From NCBI GenBank assembly GCA_024681175.1, contig JAILBI010000007.1, positions 1 through 12,589 on the forward strand: a stretch of 12,589 nt of DNA, written 5' to 3'. Under the pieces are notes generated by a model. It had not been told where the DNA came from, did no database searches, and saw nothing but the letters and a program-made list of their open reading frames with translations. The translations under genes and the position numbers were made by a program. Numbering within the stretch: position 1 is the first letter of the stretch; each line of letters begins with the position of its first letter. Below are positions 1 to 6,970 of the stretch, piece by piece. The stretch is from Acholeplasmatales bacterium. Lineage in GTDB: Bacteria; Bacillota_I; Bacilli_A; Acholeplasmatales; Anaeroplasmataceae.

Positions 1-707
1 CCTAAATTTAAGAAATTATTTTTTATTAAATAAGCAAAATCTTTACTTGAATTATAAATTGTATCTGCATTATTTGATGTAAATTGAGATACAATACCTA
101 TAAAATAAATAGCTGAATAATATTGAGGCATAAATGATAAAAAGAAATGTTTTAATACATCACTATGAAATTTATTAGATAAATCTAATAAAGACATCTT
201 TATAGCCTTATTCCATACTAAGGCTATACCAGATATTGATTTAATATAACCAAGTATTTCAATTGTCTTCATTGTATTAATAGGCTTACCAGAATGAAGT
301 GGGCATTTTCTAAATTTTTTAACAAGCTTTATAAATGCTTTAATACCATTTTCATCATTTTGATCTAACGCATAGGCAAGAAGCTGATTTTCAAGCTCAT
401 CTATATCTCTTGATAATTCAATTGTAATATCTTTATAATAAAATTTATAAAAAAATGGTGGTTTAAAAATAGACATATTATCATATATGCCAAGTTCTCT
501 ATAAATAGGTTCCATTTTACCTGTTGAAGAGCCTGTAAGCCAATGTATACAGCCATCTATTTGACAGCCATCAATAGTCCAAGTTGTACAAAGACCACCT
601 ACATCATCATTCTTTTCAATTATTGTTACATCATAACCAGCCTTACAAGCATACACACCCGTTGCTAATCCTGATAGGCCACCACCAATAATTAGTATTT
701 TTTTCAT
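1..707 (-). CDS. Phytoene-desaturase-like NAD(P)/FAD-dependent oxidoreductase, 3' end outside window
   Basis: Partial gene of about 235 codons, open to the window edge, so the C-terminal half is missing. The N-terminus reads MKKILIIGGGLSGLATG, a Rossmann dinucleotide-binding fold with GxGxxG at residues 8-13, followed by a conserved acidic residue in IIEKN and a GG pair (VGGLC). This is the FAD-binding start of the phytoene desaturase/amine oxidase superfamily. An IDGCIHW motif near residue 55 is shared with the divergent neighbour at 833-2320 (IDGCLHW), and later blocks also align (GKPINTM against EKPMDMM), so the two are paralogues. The ATG at 707-705 is preceded by GAGGGGA at good spacing and by a near-consensus promoter. 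The substrate is unknown. Carotenoid desaturase, retinol-saturase-like and unsaturated-lipid reductase roles are all possible for this superfamily. Confidence 0.88.
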   Translation of the reverse strand, partial: MKKILIIGGGLSGLATGVYACKAGYDVTIIEKNDDVGGLCTTWTIDGCQIDGCIHWLTGSSTGKMEPIYRELGIYDNMSIFKPPFFYKFYYKDITIELSRDIDELENQLLAYALDQNDENGIKAFIKLVKKFRKCPLHSGKPINTMKTIEILGYIKSISGIALVWNKAIKMSLLDLSNKFHSDVLKHFFLSFMPQYYSAIYFIGIVSQFTSNNADTIYNSSKDFAYLIKNNFLNL

Positions 708-733
708 ACTTCCCCTCATTTAATACCTAATAG

Positions 734-762
734 ATTATACCAAATTGATAAGAATGTATCAA
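734..762 (-). promoter_or_regulatory. Sigma-A-type promoter of the leftward FAD oxidoreductase
   Basis: On the minus strand a TTGATA -35 box (757-762) is followed by a 17-nt spacer and a perfect TATAAT -10 box (734-739). The -10 is preceded by TGG, giving an extended -10. The predicted transcript starts about 20 nt before the Shine-Dalgarno site of the gene beginning at 707. The -35 box lies inside the right arm of the palindrome at 744-763, so a protein bound there would probably affect this promoter. Confidence 0.75.
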
Positions 763-763
763 T
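744..763. repeat. Inverted repeat, candidate operator between divergent genes
   Basis: ATTGATA, a 6-nt spacer and TATCAAT form a 20-bp perfect-arm palindrome near the middle of the 125-bp divergent spacer. The right arm covers the -35 box of the leftward promoter. The left arm lies between the two -10 elements. Its size and position suit a dimeric helix-turn-helix regulator, but no regulator gene is visible next to it in this window. Confidence 0.45.
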
Positions 764-796
764 CTAATAAAAATATAATGCATATATTTATTTTTA

Positions 797-805
797 TGGT
801 ATACT
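797..805 (+). promoter_or_regulatory. Extended -10 promoter of the rightward FAD oxidoreductase
   Basis: TG at 797-798, one base, then TATACT at 800-805 form an extended -10 element. It lies about 15 nt before the AAGAGGA ribosome-binding site (820-826) of the gene starting at 833. No good -35 box is visible 17 nt upstream. An alternative -10, TATAAT at 774-779, also lacks a clear -35 box. Confidence 0.5.
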
Positions 806-832
806 ATATAAGTATTTTTAAGAGGAAAAATA

Positions 833-2320
833 ATGGAAAATAAAAAAGTAATAATCATTGGCGCAGGTATTTCTGGAATGACTGCGGGAATATATGCAAA
901 AGAAAATGGTTTTGATGTAACAATATACGAAAAAAATCCGTTACCTGGGGGACAGTGTACAGGATGGAAAAGAGATGGTGCATTCATTGATGGATGCCTA
1001 CACTGGGTAGTTGGCACAAATCCAAAATTACAGCTATATCCAATTTGGAAGCATATTGGGGCATTTGATGAAAATATCAAAATATATCCAACTGAATATT
1101 TTAATAAATTTGATATAGATGGTGAGATTGTAACATTTTATTCAGATTTAAATAAGCTTAAGGCTGAATTATTAAGAATAGGACCTGATGATGGTAAAAT
1201 AATTAAAAAATTCATCAAAGGAATTAAGGCTTATCAGCATGTAGTTATACCTGTTGAAAAGCCTATGGATATGATGAATATATTTGATTATATGAAAATA
1301 GGAATAAAAATGATTCCTATGCTTAGATCTTATTTAAAATATACTCATATTACTATTAAAGAATTTGCTGAAAAATGTAAATCTAAATTATTAGAAAAAA
1401 CATTTAAAAAAGCTTTATATGAAAATTATAATGTTCATTCTTTATTATATATAATGCAGGCATTATCACTAAATGATGCAGGTGTTGCTGAAGGTGGATC
1501 TTTAAAATTATCTTTAAGAATCGCAGATAAATTTAAATCAATTGGTGGCAATTTAGTATGCAATACCTCTGTTAAAAAAATCATTGTAGAAAATGGTAAG
1601 GCTTGTGGTGTTATTTTAGAAAATGATAATGTAGTTAAAGCTGATTATGTCATTTCTTCTATTGATGCACATTATACTTTATATAATTTATTAGATAATA
1701 AATATAATGTAGAATTTTATAATAAAAGATTTGATAATAGATCTGAAAATCCATTATCATTATGTATTCTTGCATCATATAAGATTACAAAGGATATGAA
1801 AGATCAACCTAAAATGATTGAATTTGATATTGAGCCATTTAATATCGGTAATACTACTATTAGTGTTTTAAATCCAAGAAATTATGCATTTGATGAAACA
1901 TTAAATGATGGATTTACAACAATGACAGTTTTAATTAGAGTTGGTGATGATTTATTTGATAAATATAAATCATTATCTAGAGAAGATTATTTAAAAGAAA
2001 AAGATAGAATTGGAAATATAATTTTAAATCATTTAAAAAATTATTTTAAATTAAATGATGATGAAATTAAATTTATAGATCTTACTACTCCTATTACATA
2101 TGAAAGATATTGTAATTCATATAGAGGATCATATCAATCATTTGTAACTACATCAAGTCATGAAAAGCTTATGGATACTGGCTTAATTAAAGGATTAGAT
2201 AATTTTGTTATTGCAGGTCAATGGATCATGCCTCCTGGAGGATTACCTATTTCTTTATTTACAGGAAGACATGCGGCATATCGAATTACAAGATGGGAAA
2301 AGAAAAAATTTAAAGCATAA
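833..2320 (+). CDS. Phytoene-desaturase-like NAD(P)/FAD-dependent oxidoreductase
   Basis: Complete 495-residue protein of the phytoene desaturase (CrtI)/retinol saturase-like branch of the FAD-dependent amine oxidase superfamily. The N-terminal FAD fold shows GAGISG at residues 10-15, acidic Glu33 for the ribose and PGGQC at 38-42. A GGSLKLSLRIADKFKSIGG block (221-239) matches the second conserved stretch of the family. The C-terminal FAD motif is FVIAGQWIMPPGGLPIS (458-474), ending in TGRHAAYRI. There are no membrane segments and no signal peptide. The ATG at 833 has AAGAGGA upstream. It stands alone on the plus strand, divergent from a paralogue and convergent with rluD. In many gut Bacillota such proteins are annotated only as NAD(P)/FAD-dependent oxidoreductase. 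The substrate cannot be read from the sequence, and no phytoene synthase or other carotenoid gene is nearby. Confidence 0.93.
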   Translation: MENKKVIIIGAGISGMTAGIYAKENGFDVTIYEKNPLPGGQCTGWKRDGAFIDGCLHWVVGTNPKLQLYPIWKHIGAFDENIKIYPTEYFNKFDIDGEIVTFYSDLNKLKAELLRIGPDDGKIIKKFIKGIKAYQHVVIPVEKPMDMMNIFDYMKIGIKMIPMLRSYLKYTHITIKEFAEKCKSKLLEKTFKKALYENYNVHSLLYIMQALSLNDAGVAEGGSLKLSLRIADKFKSIGGNLVCNTSVKKIIVENGKACGVILENDNVVKADYVISSIDAHYTLYNLLDNKYNVEFYNKRFDNRSENPLSLCILASYKITKDMKDQPKMIEFDIEPFNIGNTTISVLNPRNYAFDETLNDGFTTMTVLIRVGDDLFDKYKSLSREDYLKEKDRIGNIILNHLKNYFKLNDDEIKFIDLTTPITYERYCNSYRGSYQSFVTTSSHEKLMDTGLIKGLDNFVIAGQWIMPPGGLPISLFTGRHAAYRITRWEKKKFKA

Positions 2321-2347
2321 AAAAAGCTGATTTAATCAGCTTTTTTT
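2319..2347. terminator. Bidirectional intrinsic terminator between converging genes
   Basis: A perfect 29-bp palindrome: seven A, GCTGATT, a central T, AATCAGC and seven T. It reads as a hairpin plus U-tract on either strand, so it can end both the oxidoreductase transcript and the rluD operon. The left part overlaps the TAA of the plus-strand gene. On the minus strand it carries the stop and last codons of rluD (Lys-Lys-Ala-Asp). Confidence 0.9.
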
Positions 2348-3246
2348 ATTTCTTCTAATGTTTCTAAAAAATCTGTAAAATATTTAGGTAATTCTGAATC
2401 AAATTCTAAATATTTTTTAGTTTTAGGTTGAATAAAGCCTAATGTTTTCGCATGTAAAAACTGACCTTGATCACCTATTATCTTTCTTCTTCCATATTTT
2501 TTATCGCCAACAAGTGGGTGACCAATGTATTCCATATGAACTCTTATTTGATGAGTTCTTCCTGTCTCTAATCTACATTCAATTAATGTGAAGCCTTTGT
2601 ATCTTTTTAAAACCGTAAAATGAGTTATAGCTTCTCGACCATTTTTAACAACTGCCTGTTTCTGTCTATCAATTGGACTTCTTGCGATAGGGGCGTTAAT
2701 AACGCCTCTATTTTCTTTAATTTCACCATAAACTAAAGCTACATACGTTCTTTTACATTCATGCTTAGATAGCTGCTCTGTTAAAGCTAATGATGCTTCA
2801 TCATTTTTCGCAACCATTAATAATCCTGTAGTATCCTTATCAATACGATGAACAATACCAGGGCGTTCTACACCATTAATTCCTGCAAGATCATCAACCT
2901 CATATAATAATCCATTTACAAGTGTGCCTGTATTATTTCCTGCACCAGGGTGAACAACCATTCCTTTTGGTTTATTTACAACTAAAACATCATCATCTTC
3001 ATAAACAATATCTAAATTTAAATTTTCTTTTTCAATTCCTAAAGGCTTAATCTCAACATCATTAATTAAAACAATATCTCCTTCTTTAATTTTATAAGAA
3101 GCCTTTTGCTTCATATCATTGACTAAAATATCACCATTTTCAATCATTTTTAAGATATTAGTTCTTGATTTATTGCTTAAAATGAGGGATAAGGCTTTAT
3201 CAAGCCTTTGTCCCTCATATTCTTTAGGCATTTGCTTTTTTTCCAT
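2332..3246 (-). CDS. rluD: Large-subunit rRNA pseudouridine synthase, RluD/YlyB family
   Basis: A 304-residue RluA-family enzyme that converts uridine to pseudouridine, most likely in 23S rRNA. It has an N-terminal S4 RNA-binding domain (about residues 13-60), then the catalytic domain opening with NKPKGMVVHPG (91-101). The catalytic motif HRIDKDTTG is at 133-141, with Asp136 as the expected nucleophile. LETGRTHQIRVH (226-237) is another family signature. The length is normal for the family. It is the last gene of the hisS operon and overlaps the end of lspA by 23 bp, with an AAGGGAAAAG ribosome site inside lspA. The lspA-ylyB order is the same as in Bacillus. Its last codons form half of the terminator hairpin. 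The exact target uridines (the E. coli RluD set, or another) cannot be told from sequence. Confidence 0.92.
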   Translation of the reverse strand: MEKKQMPKEYEGQRLDKALSLILSNKSRTNILKMIENGDILVNDMKQKASYKIKEGDIVLINDVEIKPLGIEKENLNLDIVYEDDDVLVVNKPKGMVVHPGAGNNTGTLVNGLLYEVDDLAGINGVERPGIVHRIDKDTTGLLMVAKNDEASLALTEQLSKHECKRTYVALVYGEIKENRGVINAPIARSPIDRQKQAVVKNGREAITHFTVLKRYKGFTLIECRLETGRTHQIRVHMEYIGHPLVGDKKYGRRKIIGDQGQFLHAKTLGFIQPKTKKYLEFDSELPKYFTDFLETLEEIKKAD

Positions 3247-3808
3247 ATTTCTTTTCCCTTCTACTATAGAAGAATATTAAATCAAATATTATTAACACTA
3301 ATCCTGTGGTAAGTGCCATATCTGCAACATTAAATACAGTATTGCCAAGGCCAAATAATCCAGTTAAGGAATCAAACCATTTCCATGATACCATATCAAC
3401 TACACCAGGCCTGCCATTATCACCCTTGCATGAAGGTAATATACAAATAAATCTATCATATAAATTACCAACACAGCCTGCTAAAACTAATGTTTTACCA
3501 AGTGATAATGTTTTGGCATGCTGCCAATCATTATTATCACAAAATATAGCTAATATAATAGATGCTACAAAGCTTATACAAAGTAAAATTATATGACCCT
3601 TTTCATCATTTAAAAGACTCCAGCCCATACCTGTATTATATGTTTTATATAATGATATAAAGCCACTTATTTCAAATGCGGGTTTAACATTTGTTCCTTC
3701 ATATGGGATATATATTTGTGTTAAATATTTAGTAATTTGATCTAACAATAAAATGAATAAAAATATTGTTAAAGTGATGAGTAAATTTTTTAAATGCTTT
3801 CTCATCAT
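3224..3808 (-). CDS. lspA: Lipoprotein signal peptidase (signal peptidase II)
   Basis: Integral membrane aspartyl protease that removes the signal peptide from lipid-modified prolipoproteins. Family motifs in order: DQITKY at 23-28, YNTG at 57-60, GNLYDRF at 114-120 with catalytic Asp118, and FNVADMA at 159-165 with catalytic Asp163. Four hydrophobic segments are visible (about 9-24, 71-90, 105-118 and 163-181). At 194 residues it is longer than the usual 150-170. The extra length is mainly between the DR and VVD motifs (ICILPSCKGDNGRPG, with two cysteines) and before FNVAD. NTGMGWS replaces the usual N-x-G-A-A-F block. Two ATG codons are adjacent. The AGGAG site sits only 2 nt from the first (3808) but 5 nt from the second (3805), so translation may start at 3805. 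It lies 5 nt after the deaminase, whose TAG stop is part of this ribosome site. Confidence 0.93.
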   Translation of the reverse strand: MMRKHLKNLLITLTIFLFILLLDQITKYLTQIYIPYEGTNVKPAFEISGFISLYKTYNTGMGWSLLNDEKGHIILLCISFVASIILAIFCDNNDWQHAKTLSLGKTLVLAGCVGNLYDRFICILPSCKGDNGRPGVVDMVSWKWFDSLTGLFGLGNTVFNVADMALTTGLVLIIFDLIFFYSRREKKYGKKANA

Positions 3809-3813
3809 AACTC

Positions 3814-4281
3814 CTATGCTTTATCCTTAAGAGAAACCTCAATCATTTTCATTTTTTCATAAGTTACGCCAGCTGAATCAAGCATTCTTTTTGAAGCTTG
3901 ATCTGATAGGGCACCATTATATTTATCATCCATATAAACGATATGCTTAACGCCAGCTTGAATAATTAATTTAGCACATTCATTACATGGGAATAATGAA
4001 ACATATAATGTAGTACCTTTTAATGAAACAGTTGAATTTAATATAGCATTTGCTTCTGCATGAACAACATAAGGATATTTAGTATTTAATGAGTTTTTGT
4101 CATCTCTTCCCCATGGAAAAACATCATCCTCACATCCCTTAGGAAAGCCATTATAGCCTATACCTACAATTCTTCTATCACCATTTACAATACATGCACC
4201 TACCTTAGTATTTGGATCTTTACTTCTAAGTGCTGATAAAAGGGCAACCCCCATAAAATATTCATTCCATGTAATATGCAT
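3814..4281 (-). CDS. comEB: Deoxycytidylate (dCMP) deaminase, ComEB-type
   Basis: A 155-residue zinc-dependent cytidine/deoxycytidylate deaminase fold that turns dCMP into dUMP, the substrate of thymidylate synthase. The zinc signature is complete: HAEANAI with His74 and catalytic Glu76, and PCNEC with Cys99 and Cys102. The N-terminal block WNEYFMGVALLSALRSKDPN, followed by TKVGA, is typical of dCMP deaminases rather than free cytidine deaminases. A GGGAGGA ribosome site precedes the ATG at 4281. It lies 20 bp after aspS and 5 bp before lspA, within the same operon. The symbol follows the Bacillus homologue. Despite that name, a role in competence is not implied. Allosteric control by dCTP/dTTP is known in the family but cannot be judged here. 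Confidence 0.92.
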   Translation of the reverse strand: MHITWNEYFMGVALLSALRSKDPNTKVGACIVNGDRRIVGIGYNGFPKGCEDDVFPWGRDDKNSLNTKYPYVVHAEANAILNSTVSLKGTTLYVSLFPCNECAKLIIQAGVKHIVYMDDKYNGALSDQASKRMLDSAGVTYEKMKMIEVSLKDKA

Positions 4282-4301
4282 AATTATTCCTCCCTATATT
4301 A

Positions 4302-5603
4302 TTATGGATTTAATCGATCTGGACCACGGAATATAAACATTGAATCTTTAATTCCAAGGTCAAATAATATCATTGTTATACGGTCAATACCAATACCAAA
4401 TCCGCCATGAGGTGGACAGCCATATTTAAAGAAATCAAGATAATATTTAACATCATTATCTAATCCTTTTTCTTTTGCTTGTGCCTTTAGGATTTCATAT
4501 CTATGCTCTCTTTGGGCACCTGTTGTAATTTCTACACCCTTCCAAATAAGGTCATATCCCATAGGTACGCCTTTTTCATCTCTCATATGATAGAAAGCTC
4601 TTGTATCCTTTGAATAGCCAGTGATAAATAAGAATTCATGACCAAACATATCTTGAGATAATTTTTGAATCATTCTTTCTCCTTCAGTAGTTAAATCACC
4701 TTTTTCTTCTTCAGGAACCTTATAGCCATAACGCTTTTCAAGCTCATCATATACATCATGTAAATCCATTACTGGGAATGGTAATGTTGGAACTACAACA
4801 TCGATATTATATACACGCTTAATATCATCACCATATTTTTCTTTAACAGCCTTTAAAGCATAATGAAGCATCTCTTCCTCAAGATGCATAACATCCTTAT
4901 ATGAATCAATATATGAAAATTCTACATCAAAGCCGGAAAATTCAGTGGCATGCTTTCTTGATGCGAACTTTTCAGCTCTAAATACAGGGCCAGTTTCAAA
5001 TATACGCTCAAAGCCAGCTGCCATAGCCATTTGCTTATAGAACTGTGGTGATTGTGCTAAGAAGGCATTTTTATCAAAATAATCTACCTTAAAAACACCT
5101 GCACCAGATTCTGATTCAGAACCAATTAATTTTGGTGTATGTATTTCAATGAAATCCTTATTAGTTAAGCATTCTCTTAATTTATTTACAAATAAAGATT
5201 GTGCTTTAAATATTAATGCATTCTTTTCTTCTCTTAAATCAATCCAACGATAATCTAATCTTAAATCAATATTAGTTTCTTCACCCTTAGGTGCAACAAT
5301 TGGAGATGGTTCAGCAATACTATAAATTTTAATAGTATCAGGATACATTTCCATTCCATTTAATTTAACATATTCACTTTTTACAATTACACCTTCTGCT
5401 TCAATTACAGAATCCTTTGTAATTTTATCTAATGTTTCATTTAATTCAGGATGCTTTTCCTTTTCAATTGTTAATTGTAATAAGCCATGAATATCTTTTA
5501 AAACAATAAAGCACATGCTTTTTTTATTTCTAATATTTTCAACAAAGCCTGCAACCTTATTAATCTGGCCTAATTTAATATTATTTAAATTTACTCTATT
5601 CAT
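4302..5603 (-). CDS. aspS: Aspartyl-tRNA synthetase, short archaeal/eukaryal type
   Basis: A 433-residue class IIb synthetase. It has an N-terminal OB-fold anticodon-binding domain (about 1-100), then the catalytic core: FIEIHTPKLI (motif 1, 151-160), QSPQFYKQ (184-191), FRAEKFASRKHATEF (motif 2, 208-222), GVEITTGAQREHR (356-368) and GFGIGIDRITM (motif 3, 401-411), ending FRGPDRLNP. The usual bacterial AspRS is near 590 residues because of a GAD insertion domain. That domain is absent here, and the TTGAQREHR block and C-terminus match the archaeal/eukaryal form, often annotated aspartate--tRNA(Asn) ligase. AsnRS is less likely, because QSPQ, FRAE and the RLxP end are AspRS features. It is 6 bp downstream of hisS, the usual Bacillota partner, with AGAGG upstream. 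It may charge tRNA-Asn with Asp as well, which would require GatCAB. Confidence 0.93.
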   Translation of the reverse strand: MNRVNLNNIKLGQINKVAGFVENIRNKKSMCFIVLKDIHGLLQLTIEKEKHPELNETLDKITKDSVIEAEGVIVKSEYVKLNGMEMYPDTIKIYSIAEPSPIVAPKGEETNIDLRLDYRWIDLREEKNALIFKAQSLFVNKLRECLTNKDFIEIHTPKLIGSESESGAGVFKVDYFDKNAFLAQSPQFYKQMAMAAGFERIFETGPVFRAEKFASRKHATEFSGFDVEFSYIDSYKDVMHLEEEMLHYALKAVKEKYGDDIKRVYNIDVVVPTLPFPVMDLHDVYDELEKRYGYKVPEEEKGDLTTEGERMIQKLSQDMFGHEFLFITGYSKDTRAFYHMRDEKGVPMGYDLIWKGVEITTGAQREHRYEILKAQAKEKGLDNDVKYYLDFFKYGCPPHGGFGIGIDRITMILFDLGIKDSMFIFRGPDRLNP

Positions 5604-5609
5604 AAAAAA

Positions 5610-6899
5610 CTACCTCTTGTTTTTCTTATTAATTTCAATTATTTTTTCATAAATGTATGGATAAACAGCTTCAATATCAATTGTTTCTTGTTCATCTGTT
5701 AAATTATTCTTAATATTGATTTTGCCATCTTTTAATTCATTATCACCTAATATTAATGTGAAAATTGAATTATTTAAATCAGCCTTTTTAAATTGTGATT
5801 TTAAAGAGCTTCTTAAATAATCACAATCACAACATAAACCATTAGTTCTTAATAATGTCATAATCTTATTAACAGCTTTCATTGCATCATCACCTAAAGC
5901 AATAAAATATGCATGTAATCCTGGCATCTTAGATAAATCTTTACCCGCCTCATCTGTTGCAAGTAATAATCTTTCCATACCAAATGCCATACCAACACCT
6001 GCAGTTTTAGGTCCACCTAAATCAGATATTAATGAATCATATCTTCCACCTGCACCAATGACATTTTGAGCACCAAATGATGGAATATCTGCTTCAAGCT
6101 CAAATACTGTATGACAATAATAATCAAGTCCACGAACTAAATTATCATCAATTACATATTGTAAATTAATTGAATCAAGACCATTAATTACTTCATTAAA
6201 TCTATTTTTTGATTCTTCATTTAAATATTGGTTAATCTTAGGTGCTGTTTTGAAAAATTCTTTATCATGATCAACCTTACAATCTAAAATTCTTAAAGGA
6301 TTTTTTTCTAATCTTTCAAGACAATCAGGACATAAATCATTTTTATAATTTTCAAAATATTTAACTAATACTTCTCTATAATTATCTCTTGATTCCTTAT
6401 CACCTAAAGAATTAATTTTAACTTTAATATTTTTTAAGCCTAAGGCTCTAATTAATGAAGCTCCAAGAGAGATAACCTCTACATCAATTAATGGATCTGA
6501 TGAGCCTAAGGCTTCAACACCAAATTGATTGAATTGTCTATTTCTTCCCTTTTGTGGTCTTTCATATCTAAACATAGGTCCCATATAGAAAAGCTTTGTT
6601 GTAATATTATCTACATATAATTTATTTTCAATATATGCTCTTGCAACACCTGCAGTTCCTTCAGGACGAAGTGTAATTTGTCTATCAGATCTATCTTTAA
6701 AATCATATGTTTCCTTTGTAACCATATCAGATGTATCATTTTCATCTCTATGATATACATTAGATGATTCAAAAATAGGTGTTCTAATTTCTTTATAATT
6801 ATATAATGCACATATTTTTCTAATTGCATCTTCTAGCTTTTGCCATTTAACTGATTCACAAGGCAAAACATCATAAGTGCCCTTTGGCTTAGTAATCAT
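5610..6899 (-). CDS. hisS: Histidyl-tRNA synthetase
   Basis: A 429-residue class IIa synthetase that charges tRNA-His with histidine. The N-terminus KPKGTYDVLP is typical. Motif 2 FRYERPQKGRNRQFNQFG is at 110-127. The histidine-binding RGLDYY is at 256-261, AGGRYD at 283-288, and motif 3 GVGMAFGMERLLL at 301-313. The C-terminal anticodon-binding domain covers about 325-425. The internal LCPDC...LDC cysteines (190, 193, 207) are also seen in other bacterial HisRS. The length is standard. The ATG at 6899 follows AAGAGGTTGT. It is the first gene of a five-gene run (hisS, aspS, dCMP deaminase, lspA, rluD) with gaps of 6, 20 and 5 bp and a final overlap. No T-box leader is present; a short promoter-hairpin leader precedes it. 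Confidence 0.96.
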   Translation of the reverse strand: MITKPKGTYDVLPCESVKWQKLEDAIRKICALYNYKEIRTPIFESSNVYHRDENDTSDMVTKETYDFKDRSDRQITLRPEGTAGVARAYIENKLYVDNITTKLFYMGPMFRYERPQKGRNRQFNQFGVEALGSSDPLIDVEVISLGASLIRALGLKNIKVKINSLGDKESRDNYREVLVKYFENYKNDLCPDCLERLEKNPLRILDCKVDHDKEFFKTAPKINQYLNEESKNRFNEVINGLDSINLQYVIDDNLVRGLDYYCHTVFELEADIPSFGAQNVIGAGGRYDSLISDLGGPKTAGVGMAFGMERLLLATDEAGKDLSKMPGLHAYFIALGDDAMKAVNKIMTLLRTNGLCCDCDYLRSSLKSQFKKADLNNSIFTLILGDNELKDGKINIKNNLTDEQETIDIEAVYPYIYEKIIEINKKNKR

Positions 6900-6910
6900 A
6901 CAACCTCTTT

Positions 6911-6940
6911 TCTAATATAAAAACGTCCAAGAGGACGTTT
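6911..6940 (-). terminator. Terminator-like hairpin just upstream of hisS
   Basis: On the minus strand AAACGTCC, a TCTT loop and GGACGTTT form a perfect 8-bp GC-containing stem, followed by TTTTTATATT. It may end transcripts of the helicase-rsmD-DUF operon. Because a promoter lies upstream of it (7005-7033), it may also attenuate hisS. The CCTCTT in its stem/loop is an exact complement of the hisS ribosome site AAGAGG (6904-6909). Confidence 0.65.
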
Positions 6941-6970
6941 ATATTTTCATAATTTTTATTTTTAGAAAAT

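Noticed and set aside
727..1080. 117-codon minus-strand frame opposite the start of the FAD oxidoreductase
   Set aside because: It lies antisense to the conserved FAD-binding N-terminus of a real gene, has no ribosome site, and shows no recognisable protein features.
833..2320. Carotenoid biosynthesis cluster
   Set aside because: Only desaturase-like oxidoreductases are present; there is no phytoene/dehydrosqualene synthase or other pathway gene in the window.
3306..3596. 96-codon plus-strand frame inside lspA
   Set aside because: Antisense shadow of a gene with clear catalytic motifs; no ribosome site or promoter.
6611..6829. 72-codon minus-strand frame within hisS
   Set aside because: Alternative frame of hisS, with low-complexity composition and no initiation signal.
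6939..6950. Three-codon mini-frame (Met-Lys-Ile) just before the hisS hairpin, considered as a leader peptide
   Set aside because: It has no Shine-Dalgarno sequence and no His codons, so it cannot act as a histidine-sensing leader peptide.
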